Source: Bryopsis sp. KO-2023
Taxonomy: Eukaryota; Chlorophyta; Ulvophyceae; Bryopsidales; Bryopsidaceae
Direction of reading: 5' to 3'
DNA: 64,000 nucleotides
NCBI GenBank assembly: GCA_030272585.1
Contig: BSYQ01000005.1
Span: forward strand, 6,231,501 to 6,295,500
In this document: piece by piece, positions 22,801-35,900 of the stretch
Position numbering within the stretch: the first letter of the stretch is position 1
How the letters are laid out: each line of letters begins with the position of its first letter
The notes under the pieces: model-generated
The model's input: only the letters and a program-made list of their open reading frames with translations
Database searches by the model: none
What the model was told of the DNA's origin: nothing
Program-made: the position numbers and the translations under genes

Positions 22801-25263
22801 TTGGACTTGTTCGCGAGACAATGGGGTGTCGAAAAGGGCCAAGTGTGCAATGCTCCCCTCGAAATAGCGATCCTCAGAATCCACAGCTCGACCACAGAGA
22901 TGAATTTCACCCGTCAAGTCAATAGGATCACCACCAGTTACCTGGTAAGCATCACAGCAAAAGAAAAAACAATCATCAGCCATACATTGTAGGTGATCGT
23001 TCTGGACATGGATTTTAGGAGCAATTTTTTCACCTGGAGATCGACTTGGCGCTTTCCATTCTTTGTCGCCTTGACTGTATTTGGCCTCACTTTGCCAACC
23101 ATGGCTCCATCCACATACATTTTGAATCCCTTGGGTTTATCCTCGATGGATGTCAATGTGACCATATGCCATTTTCCATCATAGAAATCAACATGATCAT
23201 CGCCAAAATCACGATCTGAATTATTGCCAACCTGAAATAAAATACATTTAATGCTTCAAGAAGTACGAATATGGGGTCCATGGTTGAGGCGAATGTGGCG
23301 TTCTGTATGGATGCATTTAGAAAGCAATCTCACAATGGATCGTGAAACAATTTTTTTCAGTAGGTTGACCACGAAGTCATCACCCAAACTTGAATGGTGG
23401 ATACATTTTTCAAAACCGGCATCGGTTCTAGTATAAAGCTGGAAAAGGTATTTGGGAAAACAAATATGCAAAACAAGTATTTTATTATTAATAATGGTAA
23501 GTATTGTTATTATTATTATTATTAAATGTTTAAGGATTCATCGCAGAAAAAAATGCTTTAAAAAAGGCAAAAGAAGAATTTGGATGACATAATATCGACC
23601 CGTAGTTGGTGATGTTTTTAAGAACCGACTTTAAACAAAAAAAATAAATAATAAAATATCGACCCACTTGACCATCGGAATCCAGGAAGGATTCGGAGGC
23701 TTCTCCCACATCCAAATCATTGGAATCCTTGACAACAGCTCTGAGAACTCCATGTGCGGGCAGGGGATCACGAGGAAGGTAAAGTTGAATCTTTTGGGAG
23801 ATTTTTGGTGACACATTGAACAAAAAAAGTCAGAAATCGGGTCGGTGGAAGATTTGTTCACCGACCCGAACAAATATCTTCCATTGGTATTGGAGTGAGG
23901 CAGATAAATGGAGCGTTGATCCTTCATATAGAATGTTTAAAATAAAAAAAAAGGAAATTGACACCAAGATATGTTACAGTATGTCGAGGAAAAGCGCAAA
24001 TGTTTCGGCCCATCGTCAAATAAATACGACACCAAACTTCCAAATCAAATCACTTGATTGCTCCAGTCGAGTGTTTCTGCACATGAGTGCCCTGATGGAA
24101 ATCAATCTTTATTCTGAACAGGGCAACGGGCCTATCATTGCAGGGATAGAGAAGGTGTTCCTTCAAGAAAATGTACCTGAGAATCTTTTCTGAATCCAGC
24201 TGAAGCGCCTTTTTTCATGTGAGAAAAGATGTACTCAAATCCGACACCCTTTCCAGCTTTTTCTCTCTTGATCCACATGTTGATCGCAAATGCTCCAGAG
24301 GCAGCATACGAAATGGCAGGCAAGACGACAGCTCCCTGAAGATATCCAAAACCGTCCCATTAATTCTTTTTTTTTCTCAAAACAGTTGGATTCATAAAAT
24401 CCTCCCTGACAGACATCGGTACTTATGACGGATAACATCATCATCGCGCACTTCGAATTTCAATCATATCCCATACTAAATTGATATTCAGGGTTTGAAC
24501 TGGGATCAACAGAGTCAGCCAAGTGCACCATAAAACAGAAAAATAAACTGTGGAGGGAAAAGAAAAGATATTTTCTGACCTTTTTGCATTGAATCACAGA
24601 TCCAAACACTTCATCCTCAACAAATTTCTGCTTTTTCAGCTGTCCCTTGTATGAAGGAAAAGGCCAAGAAGACATGGTCCCCGAAACGAGTGGAAAATAT
24701 CCCATTGGAATAGGCATAGCTTTGAGCGGATCAAAGATATAAGCAGCTCCCGGAGGCCCGGCAACCTTTTCGTTCGACCCAGGAAAACTGACGCACATTC
24801 CTGTGCGTTCCAATCCCTCCAATTCGGGGGTAGCTCCAGGAGTTGCCAAAACAGGAACACAGCTCTGCCAACAACAGAAGCAAAAACAGAAAGATACATT
24901 TCTGTGGTGTGAATGCATGTGTCGTGCACTTGCCAAGAAAAGCACAGCAACGCCAAATCGCTATCAAATAATTCAGGAAATTTTTTGCACTGAAGGCAAA
25001 GACCAGCGTTTCTCCCAAGCATTCTATTAAACTGCCTGTGAAGTTGATTATTTTTCTGTTTTGAATCTTCTATTTCTCTACAGATTCATGAATTACCAGA
25101 TCTCCTGTGCAGCCTGGAAGCTCCTCTTTTCCAGCTGCACCTGGGAATGCGGTTTCCATCTGGCAAGCCCCATAAAGCTCCCCATTTCCAGCAGTGAGCT
25201 CTCCTATCCAAGATTCCGAAGGGAATTCCTGTCCAAAGAAAAAAGGCAGCGCTGTGGCAACAG
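19853..25263 (-). CDS. Secreted LamG plus seven FN2-like modules, paralogue B
   Basis: Exons (descending): 25263-25097, 24864-24580, 24335-24177, 23790-23668, 23231-23034, 22941-22688, 22559-22402, 22298-22111, 21889-21820, 21568-21250, 20950-20751, 20465-20313, 20103-19853. A first exon ending in phase 1 with the start of the signal peptide was not found upstream of 25263, and one tiny exon between 24177 and 23790 is unresolved. The N-terminal half is a LamG/concanavalin-like domain (DGKWHMVTLTS, MYVDGAMVGKV). Seven four-cysteine modules follow, of the form C-x-[FL]-P-x2-[YFH]-x-G-x5-C, then C and W-x-[ED]-C, with the same 13-residue first gap as fibronectin type II. Modules 2 and 3 are almost the same (DGEDCELPVYYEGKLHEGC). 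Same architecture as 26337-31732. Probably extracellular or wall-bound; ligand unknown. Confidence 0.82.
22770..23231 (-). repeat. Gene-conversion tract, copy in paralogue B
   Basis: Nearly identical to about 29190-29645. Exon 23034-23231 differs from 29448-29645 at three of 198 bases by my count. The intervening intron is 92 nt in both copies with about nine differences. Identity stops near the codons FFATK, after which the two genes diverge strongly. Confidence 0.8.
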
Positions 25264-26336
25264 CTAAATCAAAGCAATAACCTTTACCAGCCGCAAAGGT
25301 TTTTTGGATGCGAAATCCCAATACTTTTGGTTTCTGCTCCTTTTTTTTCTCCCAGTAGATAAATTGCTAGTTTGCATGCTTGGTTGGCTTACAAATCTGT
25401 GGGGGGAACAATACCTCTGAGGTCCTGAAGCTGCGATCCTCTGGAAGAGCTCCGGAGTGCTCAACTAAACAACACCACTGATTTCATCTCCGTGAACCAA
25501 TTTTCCAAACAAGAAACCGAAGAAAAACTTGCAATGGTAGTGGAAGATAGCTGAGAAACATTTTTTCTCCGTGAGCAGATTTATTTACGGTATGCAAATT
25601 ATATCTATTTCAACGAAATAACCATGTTGCTTGCAGAAACCAGGGCTGGAATTGTTTGGGAGGATCTTTTCCCCCTTTTCTCATTCCCGCTGCAATTTAT
25701 GTGGACAAGAGAGTGCAAAAGGTGGATTTCTCTTACAATGCCAGCTTTCCCCATGTAAAACTATGAATCTTTGGAAACCCCTGGAGAACCCTGAGCCGCA
25801 TTGTTGCGACACAACTCCCTTCCTATCCCCTCAATATAGGATTTGAGAAAAAAAATATATATCCTCTGAAAACACTGATACCCTGAATTCAGGCCTTGAA
25901 AAAACGAAAAAAGATCCTCTGGCGACACTGGAAATCGCACTTCTTTATCTTTTTAAAATTGCCCTATTTTATCAATCACTAAAATAGCTCACAAGATCAC
26001 CATGCCCAACTTTCACGAACTTTATAATGAACTAAGATTCATGTCGAAAATTTTCCCAATAGAAGGTTTGATCCGAAAATCCACTGGACCCCACGCTTGG
26101 CACCCCATTCATCCCAGAATCTATCCTCAAGAAGAGGAAAACACATCGGGCGGCAGGCAACCCACAGACCCATGTGCATTTCTTGGTTTTTACATGGAAT
26201 CGAACTACTCTCATTCCAAATATTTCGTGCATTAGAAAAAAAAACATGAAAAATACTTTAAAGAGAAAATTTTCCCTTTAAAAGCTTTTGAAAGCCTGAG
26301 CAAATCTGGGGTCTGTGTCTATGTGGCCGTCTAAAT
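25264..26336. other. Spacer between the tandem paralogues, holds the unplaced first exon of paralogue B
   Basis: Should contain the promoter and first exon of paralogue B (minus strand). The second exon needs a phase-1 donor from a short ATG exon. Candidates I tried (ATGs near 25485, 25625 and 25754 on the minus strand) do not give an acceptable donor and phase. No other gene is visible. Confidence 0.4.
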
Positions 26337-29300
26337 TCAACCTCCGGCAGGAAGAGGCGGTTTGCTCGAATCACCTTCGACTAGTTCACTGTCGGCCCCA
26401 TCGGCAGCTGGATCTCCCTCCACCTCAGTTTCTTCTTCAATAATAATTTCTTCCTCCATATCTTCTTCCAATTCCATCTCGGCTCCGGGTTCTGCCACAG
26501 GAACAAAATCGAAATCCCCAAGGCATTCACCCCAGGGCTCCTCAGCGGCGGTGGGGCATTGGAACGTTTTTTCCACTTGGATGCAGTCGTAATGGCTTTC
26601 GCCGTCCTCGGTGTTGAAAGGGATGGAGCAATTTCTTCCGTCGGTGGTGAGACGCTGTGGAGCACATTCTTCCCAGGCACCGTGTAGGGTGCGGCAAAAC
26701 TCAGAGTCTCCTTTTCCCCCGAAATGGAAAAAAAGACCATAATTAGTAACTCTAGGCAACATCATTTTGCTCTGGATCTCAATGCTTAAAAAAATATAAC
26801 CCGAAACTGAAGAAAATTTACGTTCAATTTTTTCCCCAATTTTTTCCCTTCGACATACCTTCCTGCACACATTCGGATGCCAATTTCCCTTTGTACCAGA
26901 ATGGGAATTGGCAGTTTCCTCCGTTCACGGAAGGGCGTGCAGTCAATATTCTGAGGTGAGGCGCTCCGGTTGCCGTCGAGTAGATTTCCGATCCATGGGG
27001 AGCGCATGTCTTAAACTCTCCATCTTTGTGAAAAAATAAAAAAAAAAAATCAGGAAAAGAAATTTGGAAAAAAATATTGAACCGTGAAATGCTGAGAAAC
27101 AAAACATAACCCAACTGAAAGTACTCGGTACAGTAATCGGCCCCACAAAATGAAAAGAAATTGAGCCCACCCCACACCAACAGCTTTTCGAAGGAAAACT
27201 TAAAAATCAATTGTGAATCATGCAGGATGGGATATGTATCGCAAGACTGATATGCCCCTTTTTTGCGATCGACCTACAGCAGCTCTAGAATTTTGAACAC
27301 TGACATCCAATCAATAACCTCCTGTTTAAGAAGAAGGGAAAAAGTGGTGCGGGGGGGACTACGAGAATCTTTTTGCAACAGATCAGGGCAGAGAATATTT
27401 TTTCTGTTGGAGAATGATTGGCATCTTGAAAACATCTCTTTACTTCTGGTCATGCAGTGCTCCTGCCCCTCAACCTCCACACAATCAGTGTAGGTGCTGA
27501 AGTTGTGGAAAAACGGCATCGCACAGGGCTCCCCCTCCATGGTCAATCTCAGAGGAGCACATGGCTGAATTCCATCATCTTCTGTCGGACAACTGGGCAC
27601 TCCATTATCAGGATAACAATCTGCAATGCTCTCTTCACCGTACCTATATATCGAAAGATAAAAAAAGGGGTGGGGTGGGGATCAAGACGCTCTCCTTAGT
27701 TCATTTTGTTGAAGGTAGTTGAAGGTAGGAGTAAGATATCATTTTTGATAATGGTGAGGGATCTTGCACCTAATTGTGGTTAACGAAGCTGGACAAATCC
27801 TGACTTTCATATAAGGTGTCGAAAATCAAACGCAACCTGGAACAAAAAATAGGCAAGGAGAATCAATACAGTGATCAATTCAACGCTCACCAATAGGGGA
27901 AAAAGCATTTTTTTCCTCCGAGGGTGACTCTACTGATGACAGGAGCATCTGGATTGACCATGTAATCTGTTTCAGGGTTCCTGACAATGGCGCATGGAGC
28001 GAACTCCCCAGATTCGATTTGACACGACCAAACTCCCCCAATATGTGTGCATTCGTTAAATGATTCGCCTCTGTATTTGAATGGGAAAACACATGCATCT
28101 CCGTAGATCGTCCCTGAAGGGCCCTCCTAAAAATCATACAAACCATATTTTCATTTCCGGAAAACAGGCGCACTAAAATAAAGCAAAAAATCCAGGTTAC
28201 ATGCAAATGCAATGGGTCCAAAGAAGGATAAAACAATGCTTCTTTAACCTTGGCTTCTGAGTCTGATGCGCTCTTCTCAGCTTTTGCTTCTCCTTTTTCC
28301 ACCCGCTTGCAGTCCTTCCAGATTCCATCTTGTGTGGGGCACTTGGGTTCACCATGGATAGAAATGCATTCACGATGAATTCTTCCAGAGTAAAAGGCTG
28401 GAAAAACGCAAGCCTCCCCATCCACAGTAACGAACTCTGGATTCAAAAATTGATGTCAGTCACACGATTAGATTTTCGGGGTTTTTTTGTGTTTTTCATC
28501 ATCCGAGAAAAAACAAGCAGCAGACGAAGCAGGAATTCTGTTCCAGAATTTGGAAAAAAATTGACCGATTATACATAGAAAAATTGAACAAGTATACATA
28601 TTTTTTTTAACCGAGCCATTTGGAAAAATGTTGCAGAACTGGGGAGAGCAACAGGATGCATGCATGGCATCAAAAAGTTGCATATGGATAAACATCAATA
28701 TGACAGCAAATATGATATGTCCCCACCGAAACTGTCATCTTCCTTGCCAATATCTGTGATTTGGAAATCATCGTCATGTTCGGATGCAAAGAAATCGCAC
28801 TCCTGCCAGACCCCAGCGGCAACTGGACACTCTTGAGTATTGCTCAAAGGTACACATTCAGTAATCCATTTGCCCCTACAATCACAGAGAGCTGTAATTA
28901 CAAGAAAAATAAAAGAATTCAACATGTGACAGGGATTGGATTCTGTGCAACAGTACTACATAGCCTGATTGATAATGGCATTTGAAGTTTCGCATCACTG
29001 CATTGGTGGATCTTGAACTATTTATGGCACCGTTCAGTGCCAAAACACTGTTGCAACAAGAAGGATGCAAGCACTAACGAGCTGAATTGCGTTGATGTCA
29101 CCTGTGAAGCGTTGGGAAAAGACAGGTGTTGCCCTCCTTCGTCAGTTTGACTTCATCCTCGCCAGATTCGCCATCCACTTGATTCTTTGTTGCGAAAAAA
29201 GTTTGGAAGAGATCTTGGACTTGTTCGCGAGACAATGGGGTGTCGAAAAGGGCCAGGTGTGCAATGCTCCCCTCGAAATATCGATCCTCAGAATCCACAG

Positions 29301-31732
29301 CTCGCCCACAGAGATGAATTTTACCTGTCAAGTCAATTGGATCACCACCAGTTACCTGGCAAACATCACAGCAAAAGAAAAAACAATTATTAGCCATATA
29401 TTGCAGGTGATCCTTCTGGACATGGAATTGAGGAGCAATTTTTTCACCTGGAGATCGACTTGGCGCTTTCCATTCTTTGTCGCCTTGACTATATTTGGCC
29501 TCACTTTGCCAACCATGGCTCCATCCACATACATTTTGAATCCCTTGGGTTTATCCTCGATGGATGTCAATGTGACCATGTGCCATTTTCCATCGTAGAA
29601 ATCAACATGATCATCGCCAAAATCACGATCTGAATTATTGCCAACCTGAAACAACACACATCAACATTTATCAAAACTAAGTCTCAAAAGTGCACACACT
29701 ACAAAGGCTACCTGCTTTTCCCCTCACCATCACACAAGTTGAGTTTCTAGTTCACTCGTATATTTGCTCGAGCACAGGTTAGAAATACAGTACAATACAG
29801 GTACCCACCTCTCCATCTGAATCCAGGTATGTGTCCGATGCCCGACCCTCATCCTTGTCATTCGAATCTTTCACGGCTGCCCGAAGAATACCATGTGCAG
29901 GGAGAGGATCCCGAGGCAAATACACTTGGATCTAAATCCACATCCAAAAACCACAGCATTCCTTGCTTCACTCTGGGCTAACCAGCAAAAGAGGATCCAG
30001 TCATCTCTGAATTGAATTTCACCCTGGAAATATCGGATTTCAGGCGGGCGTTCTGAAAGTGATGCACCCATAATTCACCAATTTCGTGGTGTGGAGTTGC
30101 ACTTGGGTTTCTACAATGCAAAAGAACATAAAAAGAGAGCATCCAAATATAGTTATGCTTCGCTTGTCATGGTACCTGAGAATCCCCCCTGATGCCAGCA
30201 GAAGCCCCATCTTTCATGTGTGAGAAAACGTATTCAAAACCAATGCCTTCCCCAGGTTCATCACGTTTCATCCAAAAATTGACTGAAAATGCACCCTTGG
30301 CTGCATAATTGATGGAGGGCAGGCGCACAGTGCTCTGAACAGACAGGATAGACCAAATTTAGCAAAATGCAAAAGAATACTGAGAGCAGCAGCGGGCTCT
30401 CAATTTTTACAGATAGGGCGAGAAAACATTAATGACAAAAATCGCCTGATGGCGCCTGGAGCTTGGGTTGAGAGGTGGACCCCAGCAGAAAATTATCTTT
30501 CCTTTCACCCACCAAACAAAGTACTAATCAAAACCAACAATATGTATAACCACAATTGACTGGATCGAAACGTGTGTGGCACCACCTGTGGACACATTAC
30601 CTTGTCACATTTGAGTACAGACCCAAACACTTCATCTTCAACAAATTTCTGCCCATCCAACGTTCCTTTGAAAGTGGGAAAAGGCCAGGAATTGACACTA
30701 TCAAATGTCAGGGGGAAATACCCCAAGGGCACAGGCATTTCAGCTGAAGAATCGAAGACATATGCCGTGCTGGGAGCATCTTCTTTGCCGTGGCCCCCTG
30801 GGAAATTGACGCAAACACCGGCACGCTCCAGGCCGAGAGTTCGAACATGAGAAGAAGGGAGGGTAAGGATCGGAATGCAGCTCTGTTTTGTTTCAAGCAA
30901 AAAAAAGACAAGATTATGTAATGCCATCTGATGAGTGGACATGAACTATGAAACAGGTGGAATTGCAAGGATGAGGGGTTTCCTCTGCGAAAACAATAGT
31001 GTCGGCTTTTCCAAAGACATTTACAGACATCTGAAAATATCAGCAGAAGAACAGGACAATGATACTGACAAAAGTAAAACAAGAATTGAAAAAATTTCTT
31101 GAAATTCGGTCAAATTATCAATCGACTGCTCCTTGACAGAACTATCATCAGCCACCATTACCATTTCGCTGTTACAACCATCAGTTTCCTCTGTTTGTGT
31201 GGCTGGAGGGAAAGTGGCTTTCACGGAGCATTCCCCAAATTCCTCCCCAGGCTCCCCAGTCACCTCTCCCACCCATGACTCAGATGCTAAGGACAATGCC
31301 TGCAAAAAAAAAAAAACACCTTCCAACTATGGTATTTTTTTTTTTGTTGTGGCTTGTAACATATCATAGCACCCACAGCTGGTTCTACACCCAAACAAAA
31401 TCAATTCCACATTTCCACACCCTATTCCCACACTCTGAGAAAAAAATTTGAATATAGGACTCAGTCAGGGACATCCTAGATCTATCATAGGATAGAGAGG
31501 CAGAGAGGCAGTACAGCCCTACGTTGTTTGAAAACACAACGCACCTGCAAGTTACGACGAACAGAGTTGGGAATTCCGCCGTCCTCCCCGCATGCACGCC
31601 CAGCTACACACGAGACCGTCACGACATTCAGCCAAGATCGCCAGCACGAATCAAAACACATGGAAACGAAATGCTGCACGTCTTACCGAAACCCAGCGCC
31701 GCCAGAATCACAAAAGTGACGAGCGACTCCAT
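26337..31732 (-). CDS. Secreted LamG plus seven FN2-like modules, paralogue A
   Basis: Fourteen exons (descending): 31732-31687, 31286-31162, 30882-30601, 30334-30176, 30052-30023, 29931-29809, 29645-29448, 29355-29102, 28875-28727, 28436-28249, 28126-27891, 27643-27444, 27023-26859, 26710-26337; every phase closes, 842 residues. The start is a clean signal peptide (MESLVTFVILAALGF). A LamG-like domain spans about residues 60-400, then seven four-cysteine FN2-like modules, e.g. GEACVFPAFYSGRIHREC and GDACVFPFKYRGESFNEC, each ending W or F-x2-C. The C-terminus is a Glu/Asp tail (EEDMEEEIIIEEE) with no membrane anchor. One exon is only 30 nt (NARLKSDISR). FN2 modules are chiefly known from animal matrix and seminal proteins, so a matrix or mating role is conceivable but unproven. 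Confidence 0.9.
29190..29645 (-). repeat. Gene-conversion tract, copy in paralogue A
   Basis: Partner of 22770-23231. It covers one LamG exon, a 92-nt intron and most of the next exon. Neighbouring exons of the two genes are much more diverged (about eleven amino-acid differences in the 41-residue exon 29931-29809 against 23790-23668). Confidence 0.8.
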
Positions 31733-32997
31733 ATTTCGCCGCTGCCAGCACCAATTTCGATCCTTAACGGGTTGAAAACGTTGCCTCCTGTGCGAACGAA
31801 ACAAAGCGGTAGATCAGATCTGCTTCACACCCTCCCCCCATGCTTAAGAGTATACACAAAGTACAGCTGGCTCAGCCACCTTTTATGTTTTCTGAAACTG
31901 CGGATCCCCCAGACCTCCCTTCTTGCACTGCCTCTCTCGCCTCCGGAGCGTCAGGGGTAAAGGCCTGATCTCGGCTCGTTTGTTGGCACAACTTTGGGAT
32001 GGAATCGAGACTTCTGTGTGCTGTCATGTCATGTCAGGGAAGGGAAGCGCTCCAGGGGTGCTCTTGGGTCTGAATTGCAGGAAGCGAAATACGTTTGGTC
32101 GCAGCCGAGTTGCCACACTCGCGATCGATCGAGTGGACACAACTGGCGGCGCCGCCTCGCGCCAGAGATGGCTTAAAAAAATACAAAAGATCTCTGGCCG
32201 ACAATCATTTGCGTGCTTTGAAAAGCAACGTGTGCATGCAATGCATATGAAGTATAAAAATTCGTGGCTAATTAGCCCTATAAAGCCCACTTTGGCACTT
32301 TGTGCACCAAGCTTTGGCTGGGGAATGCAGCAAGGGAGAACTCGAACCCCAAACAAAAGCACTCCAGAGTGATGGTTAGCCCGCAAAGGAGAGCAAGGCA
32401 TTCCTTTACTCAAGCAAAGTCTTGATTAATGTCAAAAAAATAAATAATAATAAAGTAAAAGTAAAAGGGTCATCTTGCAGGATCAACATCGCTGTCCCCA
32501 GCTCCTAAACTAAGATTTTGTGAGACCCATTTTCTTCCATCTCTCCACTACAAAAAGCATGCTACATATGCGTGATAAAGTATGCTTGCTAAAACCGCTG
32601 CAATGAGACTCATTTCATCATAAATTTTGAATCTGCAGAGATGGATTCGCTGTTCCACAAGAAAACCACAACCAGCAAGTTCACCATTTTTCTTTGGAGT
32701 GCTGGAAAAGGAAAGCGGTATGGAGAGCCTAGGAGTGTGGGTGAGGGAGGCAACAGATAGGCGATGAAGGATAATTACAATAAGTCCAGGGAATTCACCT
32801 TCCAGAACCCTCCCAATTTCCCAACCGTAATATGGCCAATCCAATATGGCCGCAACAGGAGCCTGTGGATTTCCTTTTACATAAATGCAAATTTGGCTGC
32901 TGTACATCACGTCCCGCTATCAGCAGTGCCCAAATTCTTTATATCCCAGAAAGTCCATTCTGAGCAACAACAATCTGTGTCGAGGCCCTCACGTGGT
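31733..32997. other. Intergenic: promoter of paralogue A and 3' flank of the dipeptidase gene
   Basis: No gene called. Minus-strand frames around 32548-32910 are open but have no recognisable motif, no clear splice pattern and rare composition for this locus. Near 32430-32465 there is an A-rich AATAAATAATAATAAAG stretch that could supply polyadenylation signals. Confidence 0.45.
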
Positions 32998-35900
32998 CTA
33001 TGGTTTCCCTAAACTTTCCAGCACTCTAAGCGTCAGCTGCCAGAATAGATCAACTGATGGAATGTGAACTCTTTCATCTGGCGAATGAGCTCCTTTGATT
33101 GTGGGGCCATACGACACCATCCCAATGCCTGGAATGCGCTCTCCGAGAATGCCACACTGAACGAACACCACCACCACCATAAACATCAGCACACTGAGAC
33201 TCTGAGCAACGGATCCAGGGGTCAATCGTGTGACCATGGCAAATTCACACCATTTGTGTCCAAATTTTGGCTGAGAGTTGAAGCTGGATAATCATGTTCT
33301 GCGGCTGCGGGAGGCGGATATAACTGAGGGACCAGAAATTTGTCAGAAGGGGCCCTCGAAAACAGTAGAGGTCACCTCGAGACCCGCATGTAGAGCAACT
33401 ATTTTCGGTTGCGCTCCGTTCATGTCTTCATAACACTTCGAGACCAGTTTGACGATTGGGGCATCGGGCTCCGGATTCCAGCCAGGATAGGCCTGAAAGG
33501 ACAAACACATATGGCCTTTTTTTCCCTACCCACAATCCAGCTTCACTGAAGCTAGAAATACTCCGAACTGAGCAAGCATGCTCTCAACAAATGTCTCAGC
33601 AACAAACTATCAATAAAGACGCCCACCTCATTTGTTGTGCAGGTGGCTCCACAAAGATTCCCCACTGTTTGAATTTGCCGGCGAGTTCTCTCCAGTGCCC
33701 CGCTGATGGAAGATCGGATGCTCATCACAATGGTGTATTTCGATTCTTTGGCATCGAGCTTGATGGAGGCCAGATTGCAGGATGTCTCAACGAGCTCAGG
33801 CATGGCATGAGAAAATTTTTGGGGACCGTGCGGCAGGCCAACCAGCAAACCCAACAATCTGCTCTGAGATTCGGGTGTCAGACATGAGGTGCTGGTGCCT
33901 GAAGCAAGACGTCAACTGTATCAGAACACCTAGCTTCCACCCAGCCAAAAAATGCTGTCGATCACCAGCGATATGCTCATATGTGGAATGAACAGGGCTT
34001 CTTCTTGCATTCCATATATTCTCTTATGTATATTGGTCAGACCTTCCGCAGGGTTGAGTGTAGCATCGGCTTGCTTTTCCTTTCTGGAATATTCCTCGCG
34101 TAGTACTGCGAAAGAGGCTGCAACTGCTGACTGACAGAGAAAACAAAACAGTAAATTTCGTCAGGATTTCGTCAGGACAGTCACAGCCAAAGAACAACTC
34201 TATCGATTCAGTTCGTTCAATGAAGCAGTCTTCAATGTATCAGTTTCCTATGCTCTGTCCAAACAAGGCAATCAACATGGATTTTTCAGGGGAGGTGGGA
34301 AATGATCAAAATCGTTGGTCAGATCATTTGATAACTGTGATTCGTCAAAAAGGAACGTGCAATAAATCACCTTTGTAGATTCCACTTCTGATGAAGGAAT
34401 CGAAACGGTTGCCCATGCCTCTCTGGGAAGAGCGTTTCTTTTGTCACCTCCCTCGAGCTCGACGATTCGACACTCTGGGACACTCCGCAGAATCTCCTCC
34501 AAAATTGCTGCAATCCATTTCAGTGCATTCCCCCTGAAAGAAAACACAGCCATTCCATATCCCTACCTATATATAAAAAATATATATGCATGACATTGAC
34601 CTCAACGGGACACAGGGGTGTGGAAAGGGGGTATTGGTGGAGTTTCACAAAGCTTGAACTAAATTTGTGGTTGTGTCGATCGGAACATACCTGTACTGAT
34701 TGATTTCCAAGCCGGAGTGTCCGCCAAGAAGGCCAGAAACTCGCAGGGAAAAGGATTCATGGCCTGAGGGGATTTCCTCCGACTCCACCTGTTGTCAGAA
34801 AAATTGGGTTAATCGTTTCGTCAACATCTCTGGATCGCAGTCACGGAATTGATAAAATGGGGCACTCAACCCTTCCATGAAATGAAAGAAAGCAACAAAC
34901 AAGACGGAACGATACGGGAGCAAGGATAAGGACGGTCATCTTGAAAAATGACACCGATGGCTGATAAAGCAAGTGCTGAAAGAAAAGTCTGCTACATAAT
35001 TATATTCCAGTAAATCAGCGTTCTGTTGGGAAGATTCGAATCTGTTGCAACCCCTGCCATTGCAAGGGCCAAATAAAAGGGGTCACATCGCTCCATGCAC
35101 ACCTTCAACTCCAATCGTGCATCCCCCCCTCCGGAGCACCCAATGCAAACCTCCCCCCACTCTTCCGTGTCTAAATTTAGCATTGTTTTCGATGATAGGC
35201 CCAAGGCAGTCGCATCTAAATCCTTGGCTCCAGTCAGGCCACTTTCCTCATCCACAGTGAACAAGAGCTCCAAAGGCGGGCAGCATGTTGGAGGGCTATC
35301 GATCATTGCAAGAGCTGGTTTTTCCACAGGCCCAGTCAATCAATAATAATCTCGTAGACACACTTTTCTGATAAATACTGTTTTCCACTCTTGTAATTTT
35401 TTTAATTATGTCACTGAGAAAATGAGTGAAAAATTGCCCCTCTCCCCCCTGTTTCGTTTACTTGAAAAAGGAACAGAGGATGTGGAGCGATCGACTTTGC
35501 AAATAAGCATATGATCCAATGCCAAACAAAGACAAATGGTAACATGAAAAACTGTCATCGATTTCCATACCTGCAGCTACCCCTATGCCATTGTCAGCAC
35601 CCAGAGTAGTCCCTTTTGCCTTCAACCAATCCCCGTTGATTTCCAGTTTCAAAGGATCGGAAAAGAAATCATGCTGCACATTTGAAGGAAAACAGAAAAA
35701 AAAATCATTCATTCTTTGCAGCACCTGCAACCCTTTTTTAATTTCTGAGTGGGGGAACTCATATCATCATATCAGTTTTTCACATATCTTTTACAACCCC
35801 CTCCTTGAAGAAGCATACCACGTTGCCCCACCTCGACATCGTTATTTTTCTCGCACACCACGTCTAGGTGCCCTTGAATCAGCACAGGTGGCGCCGTTAC

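Noticed and set aside
23816-23920. Minus-strand frame DQRSIYLPHSNTNGRYLFG as an exon of paralogue B
   Set aside because: Phase would allow it, but it does not resemble the matching 30-nt exon of paralogue A; left unresolved.
32280-32400. Possible tRNA (GGTTCGAGTTC-like box on the minus strand)
   Set aside because: The T-arm stem pairs poorly and no matching acceptor or anticodon arm could be drawn.
32548-32910. 120-codon minus-strand frame between paralogue A and the dipeptidase
   Set aside because: No domain, no plausible splice partner, and it lies where a 3' flank is expected.
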